A DNA stretch of 64,000 nt, taken from Ampelocalamus luodianensis (lineage: Eukaryota > Streptophyta > Magnoliopsida > Poales > Poaceae). Positions 45,789 to 58,400 of this stretch are shown in pieces (position 1 is the first letter of the stretch; each line of letters starts with the position of its first letter). The notes under the pieces are model-generated. The model had not been told where the DNA came from. It searched no databases and saw only the letters and a program-made list of their open reading frames with translations. Position numbers and translations under genes: made by a program. The DNA lies in contig CM070639.1 of the NCBI GenBank assembly GCA_036346255.1, forward strand, positions 27,310,165 through 27,374,164, written 5' to 3'.

Positions 45789-48700
45789 TGTAACAACCCC
45801 AAAACTAGGGTTTGTATTTCAAATGTATAAAAGTATTAAAATTTAAAAACTTTTGTTGTATCTCTTGGTCATGCTCTTGGTTTCCTAAAACTTGTGTGCA
45901 ATTCTAAACTTTTGATGTTTTGTATTAAAGTTTGTGTTGAAATTTCAAAACTTTTAAACTTAAATTCCATTTCTTTTTGAATTCCAGAAAAATGTGTGAA
46001 TGAAAGTTTCCAAAAATAATTTATTTAAATACTAGATTATTTATATTGAATTGTAATTATTTTTACCAAATTGTTAGAAGTGTTTCTGACTTCACTAAAA
46101 TTCAAATGAAATCCCAAATGCAGATTTGAAAGTAATTTAATTCTAACAAATTTTAGTATATAAAATGTTTGAAATTATTTTTCCTAAGTCCCTTGTGAAC
46201 CTCAGAGTGCCCACAAAAATTTTCAGAATTTTTCGAATTTTATTTCTATTTCAAACAGCTAAGTCAAACTTGCATATGTTCGGTCAAAAGTTAAATCCCA
46301 ACCTAAACCCCGGTACTGTTCCTCCGACCTGAACCCGAGTCCGACCGGTCCCCTTCGCAACCCAGGCCGACCGAACCAGCTCGCCCGAGCCGCTCTCCCC
46401 CTCTCACTGACGACCCGGTCCCACCTGCAGACCCTCTCCTCCACGCGGCGCGTGCGTCCACGCCAGCTCGCCCGCGCGCCGCTCGCCACCGCCTCGTCGC
46501 ATGCATGCCACGTCGAGCCGCCGGTCACCTCGCCGCCCTCTCTGCCTCCGCCTTCTTCTACAAAAGCCAGTCGAGAGCCCCACCTACCCCGGCTTTTCCC
46601 CTCCCCCTCCTTTGTCCATTTTCTTCGCCAAACACCAGGAAGCCGAGCAGCGCCGCGCCGCCTCCAAGCACGCCGGCCACTCCGGTGATCCCCGACCACC
46701 CACAACTGCGTCATGACATGTCCCTCGCCTAGAGGAGCAAAAGCCCTCTGTCAATTCGAGTAAATCGCCACCGAGGAGCTGCGCGCACTCCTTCTTCCCC
46801 GACCACGGCCGCCACCGCCATTCCTAGCGCCACTTCTTCTCCGGCGACTCCTCCTCCAATTCCTTCCTCCCTGAGTATGCTTGGGCCTCCCTATACCTCT
46901 CCTGATCATTCACTTGTACTTGTTTTCTTCGCAGCGACCCCTCCACGGTGACCACCCCACGCCGCCGCACGCTCGTCGTCGCCAGCCCTCTCCGGCCACT
47001 CTCCATCATCGCCGACCACCCCAGCATGTTCCAGGTACATCACTGGTGCTTATGCTCTCGCTAGTTTTGCTCCAACTCCACCCGACGCCGTTGCCCCCTT
47101 TTCACCTCCTCGGTCGGCCGCCACTCGCCATTGTCGTGCCACCACAACGCCGCCCGTGCCACCAAGTCGTCACCCCTAGCTCCTGAAGCCTCTGGCGACC
47201 CATTTTGGCCCTTGCCACCGCCTCGCCGCAGCCCCACCGCCGGCGACGACCTCAGCCCCAACTCAGCCCGAGCCTCCCCTGCTCCTCCCTTGCGCTCCCT
47301 GTGGCTGACAGTGGGGCCCACTCCCTTAAGCCAAACTGTTTGTTGCTAATCAGCTATATCAATGTAATTAGGTCACTTTATATTTGAAGTTGAGTTTTGA
47401 AAGAAGCTTAGACATTAGTTTAATCTCTGAAGTTGTTCTCTGTGTTCAAACTGGAAAACAGAGAAGAGATGAAATGATAGAAAGTTGTTTTGTCAGTGAA
47501 CTTTGCTCAGTTGTCAGTGAACTTTGTTCAGTAATTAGCTTCGGCAATTAGTGTATGAGTTATGAGAAGTAGAGCCCCAGTGGGATTAACTAAATGCAAT
47601 TGCTTAAACTTTTGATTAACCATTAGATTACTCAAACCTATTTGACAAGTGAATAAGGCATTCCAGAGAGAAATTGTGCTGTTAGCACCTAAAATTTAGA
47701 AAGTGTTCTGTTGTAGTTGTATCCACAGCAGACTGAAAAGTGTCAGTATTGTCAATAGGCTTAGGAAATGGTAAATACAGTAGTTGGAAATGCCTTAATT
47801 CAATTAATCTTTGGGCAATTAGCTTTCAGATGTAACTAACTCTGGAAGCCAGCTATGGTTATGAATAATCAGAAACTAGTGGCAAAGCAACCAAATCCTT
47901 TTTTTTTGTGCTGTGTGAACAGAGAAGGTGTTTATGGGAAAGTTTGAGTCGTCTGTTGGTTTCCTCAGTAGGTGGTTGCATAATAGTCTGTAGATAGCAA
48001 AAATGGGCATTAGGTTAATGACTCTACTAAATTTAGTAGAAAAGGTTTTGGGCTGTCACTCACTTAAGCTAGCAGTAGGAGGAAATCTGTTATGTCAGTA
48101 AACCCACTTGTTAACCCCATCCTTTTTCTGTGAACTAATTTAATGAATGTCAGTCTTAGTCACTCTAATGAACTATCAAAATGAAGTTCGAGTCTAGTAA
48201 GTCTAAATGAACTTATCACAGTAAAGGTTACATAGAATAGTGAGCTATTTAAAATGTGGTAATTTGCTACTTAGTTAATAGATGTGCACACAATCACCAT
48301 CAAAGTCTGCCGAAAGAAGAGAACATATAAGAGGATTGATTTTGACGGTATGATTATCGTGGAAAATAAGTGAGTTTGAAAAGAACAGTAAGAAGAAATC
48401 CTAACTAATTTAAATAAACTCCAAATCAACTAATTTTTGTTCCTAAATTCATGATCTGTCTTCTGTGTTATTAATTTTTGGATACTTTTGGTATTCTGGT
48501 GTTTATTCGCTGTTTTTCGCTTTGGCAGTTTTTATCGTTAGATGACGTTGATATCGAGAGTGATCCTCTGCAGCAAGTCGAATATTTCTAGCAAGGCAAA
48601 GGCAAGCAGTTTGATCATATCCACTCAATCCTATTACTTTTAAAATCTAATACTTTGTTTTACTCGTACGTATGCATGCTTTTGTGTCAATGATTAATTT

Positions 48701-50184
48701 TGTCGATTAGAGGCCCATTGCATGGTTGCCCTGAATCTGTTCACCCCTGCCACTACCTTAGGAATATTATTCTCACTGGTGAATTAGAGCCCGGTGAATG
48801 ATTTAGGGCCTTTTATTTGTCTTTACGATTTAATGCTTAGCAATGCTTAGATACCGGTAGAATTGAGCGGTTATCGACTTAGTCGATAACCTTGATCACA
48901 CAAACTTATTATAACTTTATATTTCAGCCTCTGTGCTATGATTACTTGTGAAAACTAAAAACTGAAAACAAAATGATTTCGACTTGGGCACAATGGTAAG
49001 ATGGTGTGATTTTGGGTGTGACTGGAATGGTGCCTGGGTCAATTAAGGACCGAACATCTTGTGAGTACCTGTTATCCAGGCAATTTTGCGTGCTAACCAC
49101 ACTAGGGGGTATGAGACCTCTCTTGACTTAGTACTTTGGCGTGTATTGGCTCCGAGTCGCAGGAGGTCGCGGGAGGGATGGTGTTGGGAGCATGGTAGTT
49201 GTCCGAAAAGCTTTACCCTTTGTGGGTAGTTGTTTTTTCGGCTTTACCATGTCAGCGTATGGATTTCTATCCATACAAGCGGCACGTAGTTAATACACAA
49301 TATTGGAAAACGTCTTGTTAGACTTAGCCGTGCCTGCATACCAAAGGAAGTATGCTAACTGTGGCTGGTGGAAAGGCGGTCTAAAGTGTGGGTACATTGG
49401 TACACCCCTACAGGGTTAAAACTATTCGAATAGCCTCGTCCTAGGTTATGGACACGCTTGGGTAAGCTTTTCAAGAGTTAGACTACAACCTTTTAATTAA
49501 AACTTGATGGGTTGGTATGAATGGATATTCATACTATTGTTGTGGTGACTAATAGGTTAGTCACTTCTAGGTTGTATTTACTGTTGTTATTATTCTTCAG
49601 ATTTGTTATTTATGCAAATAAAATTTGAATTATTAAAAGCGCCTTCAAACTATTACATTATTACAAAAGAAAATCGGTTTTATGCTAAAAGCAAGTCCAG
49701 AGCCCTCCACTTAAATAAAGCTTGCATGTAGTTAAATTATAGTTCATATCCTTACATCGTCAGTCTTGCAGTACAAAAATAATTTTTGTACTCGGATGCT
49801 TTGCTTAATATTTTTGTTGCAGAGGAAGAAGGTGAGCCCCAATGGCTTCCCTTTGTGAGTCAGTCTCTGGGTTTGACGACTAGCTTGGCGGCCGGTTGGT
49901 TGCCTTGTGGGTAAAGGCACACTAATTGGCTCTTTTATTTATCGCCATCTTATGGCTTCGCTCATTGTGTAGTTTGTTATTTATCTTGTAAGTTCAATCA
50001 TTGTATATTATGAAGTTTTGATATTGTAACCTCTCGTGTATGAAATTGATGCATAATTTTGTGAAGAGGTGTGTATACCGCAGTTAGGAAGTATACATAT
50101 CTTGAGGCTTGGTTTATTTGAATTGTAATGCTAGGGCCAATGGAAGGCTAAGCATTACAAGTCAAATAAACCGGGGTCCTCACA
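45789..50184 (+). repeat. 5' LTR of the pol-less element
   Basis: From TGTAACAACCCC to GGGTCCTCACA, 4.4 kb. It contains a GC/CCG-rich promoter part (46280-47330) in which overlapping ORFs are compositional, the dyad at 48869-48891 and CTATTCGAATAG near 49423. Compared with the 3' fragment it has five extra bases (TGTTTTGTATT against TGTATT, near 45918). Confidence 0.85.
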
Positions 50185-50188
50185 AAGT

Positions 50189-50200
50189 TGGTATCAGAGC
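50189..50200 (+). other. Primer-binding site, initiator-Met type
   Basis: TGGTATCAGAGC lies four bases inside the LTR end (CACA-AAGT-TGG...). It is complementary to the 3' end of plant initiator tRNA-Met. Confidence 0.9.
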
Positions 50201-52010
50201 TATACTGACCGTAGTAACCCAAGCTTGGTCGTCTTTAGGATATTTTGAAAAACTTGTTTTCAAAATGTCAAATGGTTTATGAAAACTTAAGTAAGTTCTC
50301 AGATTTTACTCTTTACCTATCTTAGCTTGCTCATCTTGCCTTATCCTTATTGAGTTTTCGAAAAAGTTGTTCCCTTCTCTCCTTATTTCAAAGTTAGTTG
50401 ATTATCGGTTAAATTCAGTTTGGGGAATAATGAGAGTTGAAAATATGAAGTGTTAGTTGTTAGTTAGTGAAGATTTGAAGCGCTCGGAGTTGAAGCACTC
50501 ATCTCGGAGCTCGGATACAAAATCTGGACAGCAGGCACAAGTTTCGGACTGCGAGCACTTAGTTCATCGTTAGGGATAAAAATGAGATGTTAAATCAACT
50601 AAAATTCATGGGATTAAAAGGGTAAGATGTGATATTAGATGGCTAGTGCCTAATGCACCCTTATATGGTTTTTTCCATGCCTTTTAGATGCGTTAGAACT
50701 TGAGTTGCGTTCTAAAATGTTATCATCCTAAACGATTGCTCGTTCATTCAATACGAGTTAGTCATACCGGGAAGCAAATCTTTTGCTTTGTGGTTTTGCG
50801 CTGGTCTTATGCTTTCATACAAACATTTGGAGTTCATTTCTTGTTATGTGTTTGCAATCGGGTTAGGGTAATGTTTATTTCCCCTAGACGATGCCTTATT
50901 GCGATATTAGGATTAAATTAGGGTTTATTCGTAGGATATATATACACCCTAATGATATTAGTTACCTTGTAGACGCTAGATTTTGTAACCATTTGCTCTC
51001 TTTGTTCCAAATAGTTGCGTATCGCCTACAGGCAGCATATATAGCAACTATATCAGAAAACTAATTGTGGTTTATCGTATCTTATTTTGTTGCTTTTGGA
51101 GTAGTTAGTACATGTTAGAATTAAATTGCATACTCATTGCCATTCCCTCACCTTATGCCCATTCTTTCCTCAACTTATCCTTCATGTATCGAAATATTTA
51201 AGGGGGGTAGAAGATACCTCAAATTACTTGCTAGGCATCTTGATTCTTATACTTTGATCATGCATATAGTTTCTAAATTAACTTAAGCATGTCATGTTAC
51301 TCAAGTTGCATAAAACAAGAAGCATGTAAGAATGCATGTGAGTATTTGCACTCTCACTAATCAAACTTAAATTTGTCTTAAAAATGACTGCATGTATGCA
51401 TCCTTTCATGCATTCATTTGATACATTCCTCTCTAAGCCGAACAATTAGAACTAGAGAAGTGAGGTTAAGCGAGACCACCTTAAACCTTGCTTGTCTTCT
51501 ATTTTCTACACCAATCACGGGTTGATACTAGATTACCATCTAACCAGTCTTTCCGTTCTATCGATCGATGCCCCTTTTCGGTCGACCGAGTGAAGCCGAG
51601 TCTTTCGTACTACCAGAAGACGATGTGAACCGTGATGTCAAAGTATCTTCAAATCGAGAAAGGAAAGGTTAAACAAAGCAATGGAAAGGAAAATGTGTCA
51701 GCAACGTCAGGATACTGCGTCATGATCTTCCAGCACTATCTCTGAAGGAAATCAAGACAACAGATGGTGCAATTCGTTTAGAGTTGAAAAGAACCGCCTA
51801 GAAAAACACTTAATAAAAGGACATTAGAAATCCTATAACAAAGCTTCCCACTTTAGAACCTAAAACTTCTGAAGAACCTCTCTGCATTCAGATTTGAGTT
51901 CGGTTTGCGTCGAAATCCGAAAAGTGACCCCGTGACCAAACCCACCTAGGTTGCCACAGTCTTTCGTTCCGACTTCCGAACTACCGGAATCTCGGGACGA
52001 GATTATGTTT
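50201..52010 (+). other. Non-coding internal region of the pol-less element
   Basis: The first about 150 bases resemble the chromovirus leader. The rest is AT-rich with stops in all frames. ORF 50700-50921 has no recognisable motif. Confidence 0.65.
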
Positions 52011-53177
52011 AAGGGGGGTAGATTTGTAACAACCCCAAAACTAGGGTTTGTATTTCAAATGTATAAAAGTATTAAAATTTAAAAACTTTTGTTGTATCTC
52101 TTGGTCATGCTCTTGGTTTCCTAAAACTTGTGTGCAATTCTAAACTTTTGATGTATTAAAGTTTGTGTTGAAATTTCAAAACTTTTAAACTTAAATTCCA
52201 TTTCTTTTAGTACAGGAGTCCAAATGAGGTGTTCTTGGACTTCATTGAAAGTTTATCAAATTCCTCAACAAAACCTAGTTGGTGGGCCTTCCTGATGCGG
52301 CCATCTAATATCCCTTTTATGCTGACTAACAAAACATCGATTTCACGTCAGGTTCTCTAGACAGTACACTAAAACTATCATAACTTTGAACTTGTTTCTC
52401 CAAACTTCGCATTCTTGGGCTTCCCTGAAAGCTACGACAATTATCTACAACTTTCGTTATACTGAGATCCTCTAATTTTCCTTTTAACTGTTCGCTCAAG
52501 TCAGATTACTAAAACCTGTCAGAGTATTGGCAGATTCGCACAACAGTCACGCTAATAAATTCATAACTTCTGCTACAGAGGTTCAAATAATGCGATCTAG
52601 CACTTTATCGAAAGCTATTGACGTCCTCTACAAAACTCTAGGAGACGTTCAAAACTGAATCTGCCCGTAACTATATCAAAACGTCGGTCTAACACGAACC
52701 GTCCTGAGTAGACCTAATTACCGACATAGATCAATTAAGCCATAATGCATCTAAACAATGGGAAAATTGAGGTTACCCTTGACGAACCATCGTAGACCAC
52801 AATGCAGCCCGCGAACCTTCACCTTCCCTCTCTTCTTCTTTCCTCTCTCCCTTTTCTTTTCTTCTTCTTCCTTCCTCTCCTCCCTTTCTCCTCTTAGCGT
52901 GGCGTAGGGGTGCTATAATCGCGCTCAAGCATGCAGTGTGGTATCAGTAGCAACTAGGGTTTTTCCCCTCCTTTTATTGGTGGCCGGCCCCTCATGGGCC
53001 TCCTAGTCCAAGGCCCGAGGCCCAGTTGCCAAAAACTACAGAAACCCCTATCTAATTGTCGCTATATCTATTTTATATTTGGTCCTTCTCCGACTCGCAA
53101 AATCTCTCCCGAATACTCTTTCAATATTCTCAAATACTTTTGGGGTATTACAACCTAATTTTCTCTCTCTAATGCCC

Positions 53178-53187
53178 CTTATATAGT
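53178..53187 (-). promoter_or_regulatory. TATA box of the large solo LTR
   Basis: The minus strand reads CTATATAAGG within a GTGAGCCCCC..GGGGCATTAGAGAG context typical of an LTR transcription start. Confidence 0.6.
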
Positions 53188-53904
53188 GGGGGCTCACAAG
53201 AAACCGTAACCTAGATACAAAGTGGATCAGATTCACTGCACACACCCATGGTAACCCGTTAACCCATTACACAACCGGGTTTTTCACTTACGCGTGCTTT
53301 TGAAAGCGTCATTCTTCACCTTGGATTCCAATAGCCCAAAATCATCATGTCTTGTCCTCCATGAAGTCTCCTTGACCTAATCCACTTAGACGGCCACCGC
53401 GGTTTTGCAAACCGCTCGCTTTTCTGGTTTTGGGCAAATAACCATATTGCTCGTCCACCATCATTTCCCGACTCCTTCTCCTCGAAGCATTGCGTGTGCT
53501 TTGTCGTCCTTCATGTGACTCCAATGACTTCCCATCAAGCATCTCACTTGTCCGGATCCCAACGAACTGTCATCGCTTGCAACCAGGACCAAGTCGCTTG
53601 GCTCACCATATGTCCCACTCGACCTTGACTACTTGTGCCTTCCGTAGCCCTTGTCCATTTTGTGACTTGTCCAAGTCCAACTATCTCACTTGACCTCCAT
53701 GAAAGCTTTAGACCTTGGTTCTCCTAACCATGTCCTAGTCTTACTCATTGTTGACCATAGTTGACTCTGAAACTACCTGCATAACAATAGACCAAGCAAA
53801 CTATTTTCAGGCACAAATTCATTCCAACTTGACCCACATTAGTCATAAACACAGTATGCAACACATATGCACCATCACCAAATCCCTCGACAAAAACCAC
53901 AAAA

Positions 53905-54275
53905 GTTGCCCTGGCCGGTCAAACCGCCCCATGGCTGGTCTGCCCGCCAACAAATAGCCTATCAGACCGCTTGGTAAATTTTCCCAAGTCTCATACCACA
54001 CCTTATCTGGAAATTTTAAACTCTATCTAATTTTTCCTCGAAAATCCATTTTCAATGAGATCGAGTGCAAATTCCTGCACAAGTGATTTTCGGCGTTTTC
54101 CAAAATTCCACTTTTACATCATCGTCCGGTCTGACCACCATAGTGGCCGGTCAGACCGCTAGCCTACGGTCGGTCTAACCGCTGGCTTGTGGTCGGTCAA
54201 ACCACCATTTCAGGGCCAGTCTGACTGCTAGACCTTGGCTTGTCAGACTACCATAGAGGTCGGTCTGACCGGTTC
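53905..54275. repeat. GGTCAGACC / GGTCTGACC motif cluster in LTR U3
   Basis: A dozen or so copies of GGTC(T/A)GACC(G) and relatives, a near-palindromic 9-mer. They are also present at the other end of the same LTR (33090-33175). Probably internal promoter repeats. Confidence 0.7.
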
Positions 54276-54400
54276 CATCCTGACAACAACATCTCTAAAT
54301 TCAGTTTAATGTCAAACCCAAACTCAAATCTCAACAATTCATGCAAAGTATAGTCAATTACTCATCGCAAACTATGGGGTGACCTTCACATGGTCTCACA

Positions 54401-55479
54401 CCATTATCAGTAGTCATCGCTGGAATTGATTGAAACGGACACAAGAAAAATAGAAAATTAAGAGCCAGAGAAGAATGACAAGAGAATGAGTTGATGAAAA
54501 TGATGTCAAGTAAAGAAAGAGAGAACATGTGTGACTCACATTAGTTGATAATAATTGAAGTTCTATGTGAATTTGCCATTTCATTAGTTATGACAGATTT
54601 CATGTGATCTCCTGACCTGAGAAATTTACCTAATAACTCTCTCGTCTCTAGGATGCCATTATTGGTTTCTTTGATTGGCGGTGTGTCTGCTAATGGTTCT
54701 CTGAACATATTTACTGAGCTGAAGAAATTAAATTGAAGTAGCTGTGATTGGTCAACACATACGACTTGGTCCACTTCTCCTCCTCGCAATGTGCACTTTG
54801 TGATGCATTTACTATGCATGAGCTCACTCACAAGATCACAGGGCTTGACCTCTTTTCCAACGGAGGTTGATCTTGAAGTGCTTGGTAGTCATAGATACAA
54901 GAAACATAGGCTTGCACAAATGACAACTTAACAACCAACATGCAAATGATTTGTGGACATAATTTTTAAAGGCATTTGCACAAATGATTATATGTGTACC
55001 ACTTGCAATGAGAGATCTCAACAGTTTATAAGCCGATGATTTTGATTCCGGCAGATTGTTTTGGTCTGCATTGGTTCACAAATTTTGATATACTGAAATA
55101 AGCTCGTAAAAGAAGTGGAGAACTATTCAATAACAAACGAAAATATCAAATGTGTGCAAGTAAAGGTGATCATACGAGAAATTTATAGTCAATTATCAAA
55201 TCTCTATAACCCAAACTCTTCACACGTTAACAAAACCATTGAAATAAGGGAACTCAAAACTGTGAAAAATGTGAGGCCGCCTCTGTGCTAAGAAAATGTA
55301 CAACACATGACAAGAACTCCATGACAGTAGTATATATGTCAAAGTTGTACAATACTTTTCAGATCTCCTAATCGAGCAGCGAAAATATGATTAATAACCC
55401 ACGCACAACTATTAAATGGATTATCTATACTATCCTATAGTGTACTGTTTGAGCATAATCTGATTTTTACCTCCTTGCA
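54401..55479 (-). pseudogene. MORC copy 2, middle segment
   Basis: Collinear with 29600-31000 and 31790-31893 of copy 1. Shared blocks are TTGATAATAATTGAAGTTCT, TGATCTCCTGACCTG, TATAGTCAATTA and AAACCATTGAAATAAG. The terminal exon piece 55479-55471 (GCAAGGAG then a GTAAAA donor) completes the S5 exon split by the solo LTR at 55480. An open minus frame (54831-54541, PPIKETNNGILETRELLGKF) is conserved in part between copies, but I cannot assign it to a MORC block. Confidence 0.65.
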
Positions 55480-58400
55480 TGAAATAACCCAAAAATTTGG
55501 ATTTCAAAAAGTTTTTGAAGTTTTCGTTTGAATTCAAAACTTGCCCAATTCGCAAGTTTCCTCTCCTTCCGCTTTCCCATTTCGCATTCCCGTTTTCCTC
55601 ACCAAAACGGCTTCTTCCCGTCGCCTTCTCCTTCCTTCCTCCACGCCGCCACCGCCTCGTTCCTTGGCGCAGCAATCGACGCACCGCCGTACCACTTCTG
55701 TCTGCTCGGTCAAAGGCGACGCCACCGCCACCACGACGCCGCCATACGCACGCCCACACCTTCACCCCGCCTCCGCCGCCTCGCCCGACGCAAGCTCCTC
55801 CCGCCCAACCACGCCGCCGCCACCACTACCGCCCCGATTCCTGCTCCCACCGCCTCATCCTTGCCCTATAAGAGGCCCCTAGAGTATCCTTCATCACCTT
55901 TCCCTTCCGCCACCTCCCTTCACCACTCCTTCTCCAGAGCAGCGTAATTTCAAGAATCGCGCCGCCTCCCCTTTCTTCCCGACGAGCCTCGGTGAAATTC
56001 GCCTCCCCATTCTTTCCCTCCTTCCAAACCCGGCTATAGCTTCCTCGCCACCCCGCCCTTTTCCCCAACTCCCTAGCCTGGTTTCACGGAGCCTCACCGG
56101 CACCACAACTCCCGCCGCCTCCACGGCTCACGCCGCCAAGCCACCTCACACCACCCCGAGCCCTAACTCCACCGCCCCGAGCTCCTACCACCCCACCGAT
56201 GCTCAAGCAAACCTCCCTTGGCCGGAGCGCCACCGTAGCGCCGCTGCCGCCGCCTCGCGCTCGCTGCGTGCGCCACCCGCGCCGCCACCCCATTCCCGCA
56301 TCACCACTACCCCGCAAATCCCAAAATGGGTTCACTTGGACTCCTTGATGCTTCCCGCACCACTCACTCTCGCCGCCGCCACCACCGCCGCACCGCCGCC
56401 GTCGCCGGTTGGACAGAGCGCCCGGTAGCGCTGGGCCTTAAAGGTTCGGCCTTTTGGGCCGCCCATCACTGCTCGCCATTTCGACCTTTCACTATTCAAA
56501 TGTACAGTAAACGGGCTCACCAATCAACATTCATATCATTCGCCTTTTATCGTTCAAAGGCCGCAGAACTCCTTTATTGTTCATCTGAAAAACCAAAAAC
56601 ACTATTCATGATCCAAAAAAGAGTGAAACCCCTTAATGTTCAGATTATTTGCTGTTCATTAACCAAAACAGTAAATCCTATTATTGTCCACGGACTCATT
56701 TTCAGGCATGAATAGTTAAATAGTACTAATCATCATCTGACGCCTTTTCGCCCAAAACCCTAATTTGACATTACATGTCAAATTTGATCGCCTCGAACCC
56801 AGAAAACCCATTCACTGTCTATTCTTTTAAATGAGCTCAAACACTGGCCATTGCACGGTAAACTCATTATTGTTTATTACCCGAAAATGGTTTGTGCTAT
56901 TCATTTCCATCCGAAAACAGTAAACCCTATCTACTGTTCACTTCAAACCAGAAACACTGATTCTAGTCACTATTCACTAATCCATGTTTAGATGTGAGTA
57001 GTAAAATTTGTACTATTCACTATCCGACACTTTTTCGCCCAAAATCCTAATTTAACATTATATGTCAAATTTAACCGTTTCGAGCTCGTGAGTCCAAATC
57101 TCAGCTCTGTCCAGCCATATGAAACTCCAAATAAATACATATCATCACACATCACCTTCCTTTATGATTTCTTATCCATTTACAATATTTTTGTTGTACT
57201 TGGATCCAAATCCTAGCTCCGTTCAATCCAGTTAAACACCAGATAAAACTCCTACCACCTCACACCACCTACCTTTCTTTGTGTTTATTTTCTGTTTTTA
57301 TTTACTTGCTTGTTGTTCCCAGCTCATTCCTTGTCGAGCTGAATTTTATTTGAATTGTTTTATTGTATTGCTTCTTGTTAGGTCACGACCTCAACGACCA
57401 AGCTCCAGAAGACGTCAGACAAGATCAGAATCAAGAAGAATTTGTGCAAGAAGGCAAGTCCCATTCTTTGATCATTTTGAATCTACATTTCATACATGTA
57501 TTTATTACTTTCATTATTGTATTTGTGCTAATTACTTTAAATATTGAAATAATACTTTTGAATGACATGACAATTAGATAAATCCTAAATACCCCACAAA
57601 CAAACCCACCCAACTCTTGTAGGCCATATTCACCTTGACAAGCTTAGTTTACATAGAATACTATAAATAACTTTATCACCAAAAATGTGTTCATCAATCA
57701 AAAGCAAGTATTGGCTACTCGCCAATGGTTTTGGTGCAGAGTTGAGGGTTGTGTCCACGAAGTTGGGCAACCCAATAGACTTGATAAAAGTGAGTCATCA
57801 GTGAGATCTGGAGGTGCACAGCCACGAGTTGGTGTTGGGCCATCGCCTCACTGGATGACAGGTAAGGACAAGAACCTTGTGCCAAAGTAAAAGACATAGA
57901 AACCGCTCAACCACAAGCGTAGTCATTACTCCCTAGCTAAGTACACTGCTCTCCCGATTGAATATCTACATGGAAAGGCGTGTGCTCTTGTATGATAGAG
58001 CAGCGTGGAACTGGGGTGTGACAGGAGTGGGCCGGAAGTGGACACTCGGTAGTCTACACACAAGTGGTATGGGCCCATCAGCCTCGGAGTACGGATTCCA
58101 CTAACGGTTAGTGGTCTCCCGAGCTATATGGAGTAAGAACCTACCAGGTAGAGACTAGAAAGGTTGAGCAGTGAAAAGACTTTGTTATCTCAGCTCAGTC
58201 GCACGCTAACGTGTTGCGCGTATATTGCATGACAGTACGAGCATGAGATATCTTGTGAGTAAAGTTGGGCAACTCTGCAGAGTGAATAATCAAAGGTATT
58301 CGAATACGCCGTGCTTCCGGTTAAAGAAGCTGTGTCAATGGGTGATTCCAGTACTGTAACATCCCATCGTTGGATTTGTGTTTCAAATGTAAGAAAATCA

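Larger units (their letters stand above)
45789..52208 (+). mobile_element. Pol-less (LARD-like) LTR retrotransposon with truncated 3' LTR
   Basis: The 5' LTR is followed by an intact primer site, 1.84 kb of internal DNA, a polypurine tract (52011-52019) and only 184 bases of 3' LTR (52025-52208) before the host LTR resumes. The internal region has no Gag, protease, RT or integrase motif on any strand. LTR start, primer site, leader and tract resemble the chromovirus at 2644-17916. It is therefore likely a non-autonomous relative that depended on such an element (inference). A second AAGGGGGGTAGA occurs at about 51202. Confidence 0.8.
45441..53152 (-). mobile_element. Solo LTR with perfect 5-bp target duplication, split by a pol-less element
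   Basis: TGTAACACCC at 45441 and GGGGTATTACA ending at 53152 are flanked on both sides by ACCTA (45436-45440 and 53153-53157). Net of the nested element the LTR is about 1.3 kb (45441-45788 and 52209-53152). Orientation minus is inferred from the AAATTTCGACAGAACCTCCCC block and a promoter-like GC/CT-rich part near 52800. No internal region is present. The ACCTA target belongs to the host LTR's leader. Confidence 0.85.
32997..54400 (-). mobile_element. Solo LTR (minus) that received two CACTAs and another solo LTR
   Basis: Plus-strand ends are TGTAGACCC at 32997 and GGTCTCACA at 54400. Flanks CTATT and CCATT agree at 4 of 5 bases, and MORC exon sequence continues on both sides. Removing nested inserts leaves about 2.36 kb in three pieces (32997-33747, 45079-45440, 53158-54400). 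A minus-strand TATA box (CTATATAAGG) is at 53178-53187. The U3 end is full of GGTCAGACC/GGTCTGACC motifs. No internal region or primer site follows, so it is a solo LTR of unknown superfamily. Confidence 0.7.

Noticed and set aside
46259..47387. Pro/Ser-rich ORFs in the pol-less element's LTR
   Set aside because: Same situation: CCG-rich promoter sequence, all frames open, no conserved motif.
50189..50200. Possible tRNA gene at TGGTATCAGAGC
   Set aside because: Only the 12-base primer-complementary sequence is present, without cloverleaf arms; it is a primer-binding site.
55430..56335. Arg/Gly- and Pro-rich ORFs in the solo LTR
   Set aside because: Compositional, located around the TATA box of an LTR.
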